DNA of 48,525 nucleotides. It comes from Bacteroidales bacterium UBA5235. Lineage in GTDB: Bacteria > Bacteroidota > Bacteroidia > Bacteroidales > VadinHA17. Under the pieces are notes generated by a model, which made no database searches, was not told the origin of the DNA, and was given only the letters and a program-made list of their open reading frames with translations. The translations under genes were made by a program, and so were the position numbers. The stretch covers positions 28,852-77,376 of the forward strand of contig DHUL01000027.1 of assembly GCA_002409145.1 (NCBI GenBank), read 5' to 3'. Below are positions 24,173 to 31,331 of this stretch, piece after piece. Every line of letters begins with the position of its first letter. Position 1 is the first letter of the stretch.

Positions 24173-24207
24173 GAAAGGGCCGGTAACCATCGTTTTCCGG
24201 CCCTTTC
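24173..24207 (+). terminator. Hairpin after the malic enzyme gene
   Basis: Perfect 11-bp stem GAAAGGGCCGG (24173-24183) with CCGGCCCTTTC (24197-24207) and a 13-nt loop. It begins 12 bp after the malic enzyme stop. There is no long T-run, so it may act as a terminator in both directions between the two convergent genes or as an mRNA 3' barrier. Confidence 0.7.
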
Positions 24208-24268
24208 ATCTACCCTCCTGTTAACCCAACCAGCCAGTTGTGCCAAACTCCGAAAACGCACAACTTTA

Positions 24269-24970
24269 TCATTGTGGTTTCAGCCCCAGCTTCGTCTCAT
24301 ACATCGTCAGAACCAGAGATGAGATCTGTTCAAGGGTGAAACTGCTCCTGTTTAGTGTCACATCAAAGAGATGATCTATGCACTGGGGTTTCTTGTCGAG
24401 GAAATCAACAATCAGCTTCTGCCTCTTCTCGTCAGTCTGCACAACGTACTCCTCGGCTTTTTCAATAATCATCCCCTTTTTTTTCACTACATTCTGAACC
24501 CTCCAGTACATGGGAGCCACCAGCCTCACATGAAGAGCATTGGGCATATCACGGGTGATAGAGACTCCCCCCCTGCCTATTATCACTGCATACCCGTCAC
24601 GGGCGATTGAGAGAACCACTTCCCTGATGGCCTTCTTCACCGAGCTGTCTGTCACAAAGGAGCCCGAGAATGCCATTATCATCTGGGAAATGTCTGTCAT
24701 TCCCAGTCCCTGGTAAAAGGTCTCCACACGCTGGGTGTCAGTCTTCAACTCATGGGCGGCATGATAAATTATATCCTTGTCTACCCATTTCCACCTGTTC
24801 GTGTGATACCTGAGATTCATCTGTGCCACCAGCTCAGCAGCCACCTCGCGACCGTCACACCCTGTCAGACGCGATATAGTTATGACCGGGCCTGTCTGAT
24901 CAACAGGCTTCCCGAGCATATCAGCCCTGTAGCGGGTGTCAAAATAGTCAAATATCTTCTTCACGGCCAA
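24269..24970 (-). CDS. Cytidylate kinase-like family protein
   Basis: This protein of about 233 residues resembles the cytidylate-kinase-like family common in Bacteroidota and Firmicutes, which is distinct from true Cmk. A degenerate P-loop region GPVITISRLTGCDGREVA spans about 27-44, a family-typical GYAVIIGRGG is near 126-135, and a long KKKGM/EKAEEYV helix near 163-176 matches the LID part. The biochemical function of the family is unknown; nucleoside phosphorylation is only suggested by homology. The start is uncertain: no ATG precedes the conserved region, so TTG at 24970 or GTG at 24964 must be used, since the ATG at 24919 would cut the N-terminal helix. It lies convergent to the malic enzyme gene. 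Confidence 0.75.
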   Translation of the reverse strand: MAVKKIFDYFDTRYRADMLGKPVDQTGPVITISRLTGCDGREVAAELVAQMNLRYHTNRWKWVDKDIIYHAAHELKTDTQRVETFYQGLGMTDISQMIMAFSGSFVTDSSVKKAIREVVLSIARDGYAVIIGRGGVSITRDMPNALHVRLVAPMYWRVQNVVKKKGMIIEKAEEYVVQTDEKRQKLIVDFLDKKPQCIDHLFDVTLNRSSFTLEQISSLVLTMYETKLGLKPQ

Positions 24971-25038
24971 AGACTTATGAACTACTTATCGAAATCTGCC
25001 ACTGCCGGGGTTCTGCAGTTCTTAATTCTTTCAAAATA

Positions 25039-25097
25039 TAATAAAAAATCAAAAAAAAAGCAACCAAAAACCGATAATATTTGGTTCCCGGTTGCTT
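25039..25097 (-). terminator. Rho-independent terminator of hypD
   Basis: Read on the minus strand, AAGCAACC (25097-25090) pairs with GGTTGCTT (25065-25058), with an inner AACC/GGTT pairing in the loop. A long T-run interrupted by single bases follows (A-rich on plus, 25039-25059). It lies about 110 bp after the hypD stop. Confidence 0.8.
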
Positions 25098-25207
25098 AAA
25101 ATGCGGTTTATGCAGACGCCATGGACGAATCAGTCCGGGACTCTCAGGCCGGTAATAGCTGTAAGATATTCATCAGGTTCTTACAACGGTCACAATTTTC
25201 ATCAGAG

Positions 25208-27610
25208 TCAGAACCCATGATGTTCGGTCCGTCTGATGATCTCGTTCTGAAGATCCTCTCCCAGGTCATTGAAATAATCGCTGTAACCTGCCACGCGGAC
25301 AATGAGGTCACGGTACAGTTCCGGGTGTTTCTGCGCCTCACGGAGTGTCCCGGCATTGACCACGTTGAACTGTATGTGGTGACCGTCAAGGCTGAAGTAA
25401 CTTCTTATCAGTGCTGTCAGCTTCTGGTAGCTTCCTTCATCTTCGAAAAACTCAGGTGAGAACTTCTGATTAAGCAGTGTTCCGCCGGTTCTGAGATGAT
25501 CTATCTTGGAGGCCGACTTGATTACGGCTGTTGGTCCATGGCGGTCAACACCCTGGAACGGGGATATGCCCTCTGAAAGGGGAACCCATGCTTTGCGTCC
25601 GTCAGGAGTTGCACCCGTGACATTGCCAAAGTACACGTGTGAGGTGGTAGGGAGCATGTTGATACGGTGTATTCCTCCCCTGGGGGTAGGCTTTCCGCTG
25701 ACGGCATCATGGAAGAATTCGAATACCGAGACTGCCTGGGCATCTGCATAGTCATCATCATTCCCGTATTTCGGGGTGTTGTAAATTATGTCATACTGCA
25801 TCTGCTCTGCTCCTTCGAAGTTGTTCTTCAGCGCGGTAAGCAGTTCATTCCAGGTAAACCTCCTCTTTTCATAAATATTGAATCTTATCGAGGTGAGTAT
25901 GTCAGTAATGCTTCCCAGACCCACACCCTGGACATATGTGGTGTTATACCTTGCTCCGCCTGCATTGTAATCTTTGCCATTGGCTATGCAATCTTCCAGC
26001 AGGAGTGACAGGAACGGGACAGGAAGGTGAATGGCGAAGGTCTTTTCAATGACATTATTGCCCCTGATCTTGACATCGGCGAAGTAGTTGATCTGCTCCC
26101 TGTATGCCAGCATGAACTCATCGAAGGTGGAGAATGAAGCGGGTTCGCCGGTCTTTGGTCCCACCTGAACGCCTGTGCGGGGATCGAATCCGTTGTTGAG
26201 GGTAACCTCGAGTATCTTCACAAGGTTGAAGTATCCGGTGAGCCAGTAGCACTCGGTGCCGAAGGCTCCTGTCTCAACGCATCCGGATGCTCCTCCGTTG
26301 CGGGCATCAACTATGCTCTTGCCCTGCCTGAGCAGCTCCTGGATAATGGCTTCCGTATTGAAGACAGAAGGTTGTCCGAATCCGGTTTTAATTATATCCA
26401 GTGCCTTGTGCACAAAAGAGTCAGGGTTCTTGCGGCTTACCTGAACCATCGAGCTGGGCTGCAATATCCGCATCTCCCGGATAACATCAAGGAGCATATA
26501 GGTCATCGGGTTGACAGCGTCAGTACCATCAGGTTTCACTCCTCCCAGGTTTATCAGGCAGAAGTCGGTATAGGTGTTGCTCTCCTGAGCGGTGACACCC
26601 ATCTTCGGAGGGGAGGGATGGTTATTGAATTTGACCCAGAAGCATCCGAGGAGCTCATAGGCTTCCTCAGGAGTCAGGGCTCCGCTCTCCACGCCTTTTT
26701 TATATACAGGCCACAGATGCTGGTCGAGTCGGCCTGGATTGAATGAGTCCCACGGATTGAGCTCGGTAACCACACCCAGGTGAATGAACCAGTAGTGCTG
26801 GAGCATCTCATGTAATGTATCGGGTGAATTTGCCGGCACGCGGCGGCATACAGCAGCCATTTTCTCAAGCTCGTTACGCCTGGTTGCATCCTTTTCTTCC
26901 GAAGCCATCTCCTCAAGCCTGTCGGCATGCCTTCCTGCATACATTATGATCGCATCACAGGCAATATCCATTGCCTTCAGTTCCTCGCTGCGTTCATATG
27001 CCTGCGGATCACTGTGGAAATCAAGTGCGGCGGCAGCAGCAGCTATCTCTTTTTTAAGATCCAGGAAGCCGGTGTGGAACATTTTGTAACCCAGAACAGT
27101 GTGCCCGGGTGCCCTTTGCTCCTGGAACTCGGTGAAGATACCTGCCCTGTAGGCGGCCAGCCACTCAGGGGTCATCCGCTCCATGATGCGGTCACGGTTG
27201 CTGCGTCCCTCCCAGAAGGGAATGATCTCCTCGCTGTAGGCCTTTCTGACCTCATCACTCACCCTGAAAAAGACCTTCTCGCGGCTGTTCAGGATATCGA
27301 GATCCTGCAGCGAGTGAAGGCTTATCTCCGGGTAGGTTGGAGTAGCCTTCGGGGCCGGGCCTCTTTCACCCACGATAAGTTCACCATCATTGATACATAT
27401 GGCCTTGTTCCTCAGAAGGTATTCAAAGGCACGGGCCCTGAGGACAGGTGCCGAAAGGCCCTGTACCTCCCTTGTGGCATAGAAGCGGGTGATAAGCTGT
27501 GCTCTTTCCGCCGTTATTGTCTCGGTTGCGTTAAGGCTCTGTTCCCTGAGCCTCAAAACTCTGTCTGTCATTTTCATAATCAATTGTTTGCTGCCTTGTT
27601 CTGTTTTCAT
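25208..27610 (-). CDS. hypD: trans-4-hydroxy-L-proline dehydratase (glycyl radical enzyme)
   Basis: This 800-residue anaerobic enzyme should dehydrate trans-4-hydroxy-L-proline to delta-1-pyrroline-5-carboxylate. The radical-bearing loop RVAGYSDYF carries Gly775, and the thiyl/base motif GCVE carries Cys444 and Glu446. The numbering runs exactly ten ahead of the Clostridioides difficile HypD as I remember it (Cys434, Glu436, Gly765). The other recalled substrate-pocket residues match at the same offset: Phe162, His170, Asp288, Ser344, Asp349, Phe350, Tyr460 and Thr655. This agreement separates it from choline, glycerol and propanediol lyases. Its start overlaps the activase stop by 4 bp, so both are made together. 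No proC (P5C reductase) is nearby, so that step must be encoded elsewhere. Confidence 0.92.
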   Translation of the reverse strand: MKTEQGSKQLIMKMTDRVLRLREQSLNATETITAERAQLITRFYATREVQGLSAPVLRARAFEYLLRNKAICINDGELIVGERGPAPKATPTYPEISLHSLQDLDILNSREKVFFRVSDEVRKAYSEEIIPFWEGRSNRDRIMERMTPEWLAAYRAGIFTEFQEQRAPGHTVLGYKMFHTGFLDLKKEIAAAAAALDFHSDPQAYERSEELKAMDIACDAIIMYAGRHADRLEEMASEEKDATRRNELEKMAAVCRRVPANSPDTLHEMLQHYWFIHLGVVTELNPWDSFNPGRLDQHLWPVYKKGVESGALTPEEAYELLGCFWVKFNNHPSPPKMGVTAQESNTYTDFCLINLGGVKPDGTDAVNPMTYMLLDVIREMRILQPSSMVQVSRKNPDSFVHKALDIIKTGFGQPSVFNTEAIIQELLRQGKSIVDARNGGASGCVETGAFGTECYWLTGYFNLVKILEVTLNNGFDPRTGVQVGPKTGEPASFSTFDEFMLAYREQINYFADVKIRGNNVIEKTFAIHLPVPFLSLLLEDCIANGKDYNAGGARYNTTYVQGVGLGSITDILTSIRFNIYEKRRFTWNELLTALKNNFEGAEQMQYDIIYNTPKYGNDDDYADAQAVSVFEFFHDAVSGKPTPRGGIHRINMLPTTSHVYFGNVTGATPDGRKAWVPLSEGISPFQGVDRHGPTAVIKSASKIDHLRTGGTLLNQKFSPEFFEDEGSYQKLTALIRSYFSLDGHHIQFNVVNAGTLREAQKHPELYRDLIVRVAGYSDYFNDLGEDLQNEIIRRTEHHGF

Positions 27611-28407
27611 CCGCCCTTTTTGACATGTATCCCGAGCGGCTTTAATATGTCAATGTATTCATCAAGCTGGCCGTTTGATATCTGGGTGACAGAAGCCATC
27701 CTGTCATCCATTCCGAAACGGCGATACTTTGAGCTGCCCGTCTTGTGGTAGGGCAGCAGGTCTATCTCTTTAACGTGTCCGTTGTTGCGGCCCTCTAAGA
27801 AACTGCGGAGCTGTTCCATATATGCAGCATCGGCTGATACCCCCGGAATGACCGGGATCCTTATCATCACATCCTTCCCCTCTGCCAGGAGCATGTCAAG
27901 GTTGGATATTATCAGGTCATTGCTCACGCCGGTGTACTTCCTGTGGATATCCGGGTCAGTATGCTTGATGTCATAAAGGAAAAGATCGGTGACCGGCATA
28001 ACCGTCCGCAGTATCTCGCTGCGGACGTAACCCGATGTGTCGACAGTGGTATGGAATCCTGACTGTTTCAGGAGGGTAAGTGTCTCGCGGAGAAAGATTG
28101 GTTGCATCAGGGGTTCACCTCCCGAGAAGGTGACTCCGCCTCCTGAATGTTCCATAAAGACCCTGTCTGACTGCACTTTTGCAAGTATTTCCTCAGGGGC
28201 GTACTCATGACCAACCTGCTCCTCCGATCTGAACTCCCTGTCTCCCACCCTGTCGATTCTTTCAACCATGCGGATACTCTTATCCTTACCCTCCGGATTA
28301 TGGCACCACCAGCAGTCAAGCGGGCATCCCTTCATGAAAACCGTGACCCTGATACCGGGGCCGTCATGAATAGCATATCTTTTTATACTGAATACAAAGC
28401 CTTTCAT
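27607..28407 (-). CDS. hypE: Glycyl radical enzyme activase (radical SAM)
   Basis: This 266-residue protein is a radical-SAM enzyme that would install the glycyl radical on HypD. The [4Fe-4S]/SAM motif is Cys28-x3-Cys32-x2-Cys35, followed by SGGEP at 95-99 and a typical DLFLYDIKH strand near 141-149. Only about 60 residues, without cysteine, separate the cluster motif from SGGEP, so the extra two-cluster ferredoxin insert found in many such activases is absent, as in pyruvate formate-lyase activase. The ATG at 28407 was chosen because it begins directly with the conserved MKGFVFSIKRYAIHDGPG; an in-frame start at 28497 would add 30 unrelated residues. It is first in the hypE-hypD operon, behind a long leader. 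Confidence 0.9.
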   Translation of the reverse strand: MKGFVFSIKRYAIHDGPGIRVTVFMKGCPLDCWWCHNPEGKDKSIRMVERIDRVGDREFRSEEQVGHEYAPEEILAKVQSDRVFMEHSGGGVTFSGGEPLMQPIFLRETLTLLKQSGFHTTVDTSGYVRSEILRTVMPVTDLFLYDIKHTDPDIHRKYTGVSNDLIISNLDMLLAEGKDVMIRIPVIPGVSADAAYMEQLRSFLEGRNNGHVKEIDLLPYHKTGSSKYRRFGMDDRMASVTQISNGQLDEYIDILKPLGIHVKKGG

Positions 28408-28566
28408 AATGTAAGAATTGATTTCGGGAATACAGAATAAGGGACAGGGGTTCGCAAACCCCTCATGAAAGGCTACCCGGCATAGAACATCAGGCAATGA
28501 TAAAGCCTCCTGCCAAGGCGGTTCATCATAAACCTGTGTTCCATACTGTTCATACCCTTAATTTGG
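28408..28566 (-). other. Leader region of hypE-hypD with hairpin
   Basis: If transcription starts near 28566, the message has an unusually long leader of about 160 nt. It contains a compact hairpin at 28446-28463 (7-bp stem AGGGGTT/AACCCCT with a 4-nt loop), about 40 nt before the ATG. A second weak pairing is possible near 28500-28520. No known riboswitch was recognised. Confidence 0.4.
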
Positions 28567-28570
28567 ATTA

Positions 28571-28601
28571 CAAAGATAAGAAATGATTCTATATCTGCCA
28601 A
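28571..28601 (-). promoter_or_regulatory. Bacteroidota-type promoter of hypE-hypD
   Basis: On the minus strand a TTTG -33 element (around 28602-28599) is followed after 20 bp by TATCTTTG (28578-28571), a perfect TAnnTTTG -7 box. It is the best-formed promoter in the window and points towards hypE. Confidence 0.65.
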
Positions 28602-28818
28602 AAAGGGAGCAGGGAGAGCAATGCCGGATTTTATTTTGCATTATTATAATACTGACAATGTGTTGATTATAAAATTCCACGGATCTTTAACACAAGATTA
28701 ACAAAGAATCCATGCAACAGAGGGGAGTGTTGACGGTCTTTATTACGGAAAGAAGATGGAAAAGGACAGTTCCGCTTTTTTACAGGACAGTTAGGTGTTT
28801 AACAAAAACGGGTTAGTC
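28602..28818. other. Gene-free spacer between hyp operon and small secreted gene
   Basis: With the hypE leader and promoter, this AT-rich spacer makes a gene-free stretch of about 410 bp between two divergent genes. I see no further gene, RNA or clear palindrome here, and only an imperfect -7 match (TTATTTTG) facing the plus-strand gene. Confidence 0.4.
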
Positions 28819-29277
28819 ATGAAAAGAATTTCATTGGTTCTGGTGCTATTTGCAGTGTTTTCGGTGCTCTCATTCGGCAAGGTGATTGTCAGGGGTGAGT
28901 CAAACACGCCCTTTGGTGCTTACACCATTGAACGTTTGGATGAGACTGTAATGCTGGCAGGTGAGGAGATGAAATGCTACCTCATCAGTTATGAAAAATC
29001 GCCTTTGCAGGTAAAGGTGCTTGTTGACAAGGAGAAGAAGTGCAAGAATTACCTGGTTATCTCCGACGATCTCTCAGTAATGTACACTTGTAACGGAGAA
29101 TACTTTGGGATCAACCGGCTTAGCGACAAGTACAAGGCTGCAGGTCTTGAAACGGCCGATGAGAACCTCGACAGGTTTGACTACTTCCACCAGAAGGTCA
29201 TTTCCCGGGGTTTCACAGAAGAATTTGATGCAACCATGCTGATTGCATCCTATTTCCCGGAGGTTATCAAAGAGTAG
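28819..29277 (+). CDS. Small secreted protein of unknown function
   Basis: This 152-residue protein has a clear signal peptide (MKRISLVLVLFAVFSVLSFG, cleavage near residue 20) and is therefore periplasmic or surface-exposed. The mature part has three cysteines (53, 75, 91), a lysine-rich turn (DKEKKCKN at 70-77) and mixed alpha/beta character. I do not recognise a family. The ATG at 28819 was chosen because it starts the signal peptide; an ATG-less start at 28795 would add eight polar residues. It is monocistronic, with gene-free DNA before it and a terminator hairpin after it. Codon use does not look foreign. Confidence 0.7.
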   Translation: MKRISLVLVLFAVFSVLSFGKVIVRGESNTPFGAYTIERLDETVMLAGEEMKCYLISYEKSPLQVKVLVDKEKKCKNYLVISDDLSVMYTCNGEYFGINRLSDKYKAAGLETADENLDRFDYFHQKVISRGFTEEFDATMLIASYFPEVIKE

Positions 29278-29310
29278 CTCCAGGAAGAAAGACTTTTTTC
29301 CTTCCTTAAT

Positions 29311-29326
29311 CAGGCCGTCCGGCCTG
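29311..29326. repeat. Small palindrome after the secreted unknown gene
   Basis: CAGGCCG and CGGCCTG (29311-29317 and 29320-29326) form a perfect 7-bp inverted repeat with a 2-nt centre. It sits 34 bp after the stop codon and just before the stronger terminator hairpin. As RNA the loop is too short to form fully, so the innermost pair would open. Confidence 0.5.
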
Positions 29327-29351
29327 TCTACGATCAGGTTTAGGTTGAAAC

Positions 29352-29380
29352 GAAGATACCCCGTGTGGGTATCTTCTTCA
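29352..29380 (+). terminator. Terminator of the small secreted gene
   Basis: A perfect 10-bp stem GAAGATACCC/GGGTATCTTC (29352-29361 with 29367-29376) has a 5-nt loop and is followed by TTCATTTAATT. It lies about 75 bp after the stop of the small secreted protein. Confidence 0.75.
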
Positions 29381-29387
29381 TTTAATT

Positions 29388-29403
29388 ATTGACAATTGTC
29401 AAT
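29388..29403. promoter_or_regulatory. 16-bp perfect palindrome upstream of the carboxyltransferase-like gene
   Basis: ATTGACAATTGTCAAT is a perfect palindrome centred at 29395.5. Its centre is about 40 bp before the transcription start expected from the -7 element at 29424, the usual place for an activator that touches RNA polymerase. The binding protein is unknown. Confidence 0.5.
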
Positions 29404-29423
29404 TCTGCAGAGTTAAACCGGAT

Positions 29424-29431
29424 TATCTTTG
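29424..29431 (+). promoter_or_regulatory. Bacteroidota-type -7 element of the carboxyltransferase-like gene
   Basis: TATCTTTG is a perfect TAnnTTTG match. A start near 29435 leaves a leader of about 48 nt before the ATG at 29483 and excludes the in-frame TTG at 29429 as a start. A good -33 box is lacking; the palindrome covers that place. Confidence 0.55.
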
Positions 29432-29482
29432 AGGCTGAAATGCCGCCCCCGGATTTGTGGGCAGTTTTTAATACAACGTATA

Positions 29483-31225
29483 ATGAAACAGAAGATAAGG
29501 TTCAGCCTCCTGTACCGTGACATGTGGCAGTCATCGGGCAAGTACCAGCCGAGGGTCGACCAGTTGACAACTGTTGCTCCGCACATAGTTGAGATGGGTT
29601 GTTTTGACCGCATAGAGACCAACGGAGGGGCATTTGAGCAGGTGCAACTGCTTTACGGCGAGAATCCGAATACTGCTGTAAGGGAATGGGTGAAGCCGTT
29701 CAACCGGGCAGGAATTAAGACACATATGCTGGAGAGGGCTCTCAATGGCCTCAGGATGTACCCGGTACCGGCCGATGTAAGGAAGCTGATGTACAGGGTC
29801 AAGAAAGCGCAGGGAGTTGATATTGCGCGTTCCTTTTGCGGACTTAATGATCACCGTAACCTCGAGCTTTCCGTAAAGTATGCCAGAGAGGCAGGGATGA
29901 TATCACAGGCAGCCCTTTCAATAACGCACTCGCCTGTTCATACCGTCGATTATTATATGGGTATTGTCGACCATGTCGTGGAGTACGGTGCTGATGAGAT
30001 CTGCCTCAAGGATATGGCCGGTGTTGGCCGGCCCGCCTCCCTCGGTGAGCTCGTAAGGAGGATCAAGAACAAATACCCCGGCATTATTGTGCAGTACCAC
30101 GGTCACAGCGGTCCCGGCATGTCGGTGGCCTCGATGCTGGAGGTAGCAAGAGCCGGTGCTGATTACCTGGATGTGGCAATGGAACCCCTCAGCTGGGGAA
30201 TGGTCCATCCTGACGTGATTGCTGTACATGCTGTAATGAGCGACGCCGGTTTTGATGTACCTGAGATCAACATGGATGCCTATATGAAGGTAAGGACACT
30301 GACCCAGGAGTTCATAAATGACTTCCTCGGCTATTTCATTGATCCCCGCAACAGGCAGATGACCTCTCTCCTGATCGGGTCAGGCCTCCCTGGTGGAATG
30401 ATGGGCAGCATGATGGCAGATCTGAAGGGTGTTCACCAGGGCATCAATTCTGCCCTTAAAGCCAGGAACAAGCCTGAGATGACGGAAGATGAACTGGTGG
30501 TGCAGCTCTTCAGGGAGGTTGAGCATATATGGCCGATGATGGGTTATCCTCCGCTTGTAACACCTTTCAGCCAGTATGTTAAGAATGTGGCTCTCATGAA
30601 CATAGTCTCGCTGGTCAACGGCAAGGAAAGATTTGCAATGATTGATCCGAATACCTGGGATATGCTTCTGGGACGTGCCGGTACCCTTCCCGGTCCCCTG
30701 GCTCCCGAACTGGTGGAGCTGGCCGGAAAAGAAGGAAAGGAATTCTATGAAGGTAATCCGCAGGACAATTACCCTGATGCCCTTGACACCTACCGGAAGG
30801 AGATGGAAGACAACGGGTGGCCCGTCGGACCCGATGAGGAGGAGCTTTTTGAACTTGCAATGCATGACAGGCAATACCGCGATTATAAGTCAGGTGTGGC
30901 ACAGAAAAGGTTCCTGAAGGAGATCGAGGATAAACAGGCGGAGTTATCACAGGGAGCACCGGCAAAAACACCACCACGGAAGCTCCTTCATTCACCTGAG
31001 GGAGGCATAGCCTTCCTTTACTCAGGAGGGACTGCAACATACTGGCCGGATGAGGAAATGCTGAACGTGGGCGAGAAAGTCAGGAAGGGTGAGATTCTGA
31101 TGTACATTATGATGGGGAGAACCATCAGGGAGGTGGTATCTGACCGTGAGGGTACGGTGAAGAGAATTCTGGTCAGGAGCGGCGATAAGATAAGCAAGGG
31201 AGATCCGCTGATAGAATTCAGCTAG
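29483..31225 (+). CDS. Oxaloacetate decarboxylase/pyruvate carboxylase-type carboxyltransferase homologue without biotin lysine
   Basis: This 580-residue protein is built like the carboxyltransferase alpha subunit of oxaloacetate decarboxylase or pyruvate carboxylase subunit B. A TIM barrel (about 5-275) keeps metal-site marks: Arg12-Asp13 with Gln16-Ser17, Lys176 in LKDMAG, and His206-x-His208. A conserved helical domain follows, with YPPLVTPFSQ near 355-364. The C-terminal 75 residues look like a biotinyl barrel domain, but the biotin-lysine motif (AMKM) is replaced by MMGRT at 543-547, Arg546 standing where lysine should be. The substrate-side TSQP-type loop is also altered (MEPLSWGM). The protein therefore cannot be a normal biotin enzyme by itself. 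No biotin carboxylase or membrane decarboxylase subunits are adjacent. Function is open. Confidence 0.8.
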   Translation: MKQKIRFSLLYRDMWQSSGKYQPRVDQLTTVAPHIVEMGCFDRIETNGGAFEQVQLLYGENPNTAVREWVKPFNRAGIKTHMLERALNGLRMYPVPADVRKLMYRVKKAQGVDIARSFCGLNDHRNLELSVKYAREAGMISQAALSITHSPVHTVDYYMGIVDHVVEYGADEICLKDMAGVGRPASLGELVRRIKNKYPGIIVQYHGHSGPGMSVASMLEVARAGADYLDVAMEPLSWGMVHPDVIAVHAVMSDAGFDVPEINMDAYMKVRTLTQEFINDFLGYFIDPRNRQMTSLLIGSGLPGGMMGSMMADLKGVHQGINSALKARNKPEMTEDELVVQLFREVEHIWPMMGYPPLVTPFSQYVKNVALMNIVSLVNGKERFAMIDPNTWDMLLGRAGTLPGPLAPELVELAGKEGKEFYEGNPQDNYPDALDTYRKEMEDNGWPVGPDEEELFELAMHDRQYRDYKSGVAQKRFLKEIEDKQAELSQGAPAKTPPRKLLHSPEGGIAFLYSGGTATYWPDEEMLNVGEKVRKGEILMYIMMGRTIREVVSDREGTVKRILVRSGDKISKGDPLIEFS

Positions 31226-31256
31226 CCTGTTTCTCACAGAATGCTATAAAACAGGC
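31225..31256 (+). terminator. Hairpin at the end of the carboxyltransferase-like gene
   Basis: GCCTGTTT (31225-31232) pairs with AAACAGGC (31249-31256) across a 16-nt loop, beginning at the last base of the stop codon. No T-run follows, so termination is only probable. A second weaker repeat, ATGGCT/AGCCAT, lies at 31284-31309. Confidence 0.5.
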
Positions 31257-31331
31257 CAAATACACCCCGCTCAATTGTATTTTATGGCTTTAATACATAT
31301 TTTAGCCATCTAATCCTAAACACCAATCATA

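Noticed and set aside
26927..27751. 274-codon plus-strand frame opposite hypD and the end of hypE
   Set aside because: Opposite a gene with every catalytic residue in place; no signal, domain or ribosome binding site supports it.
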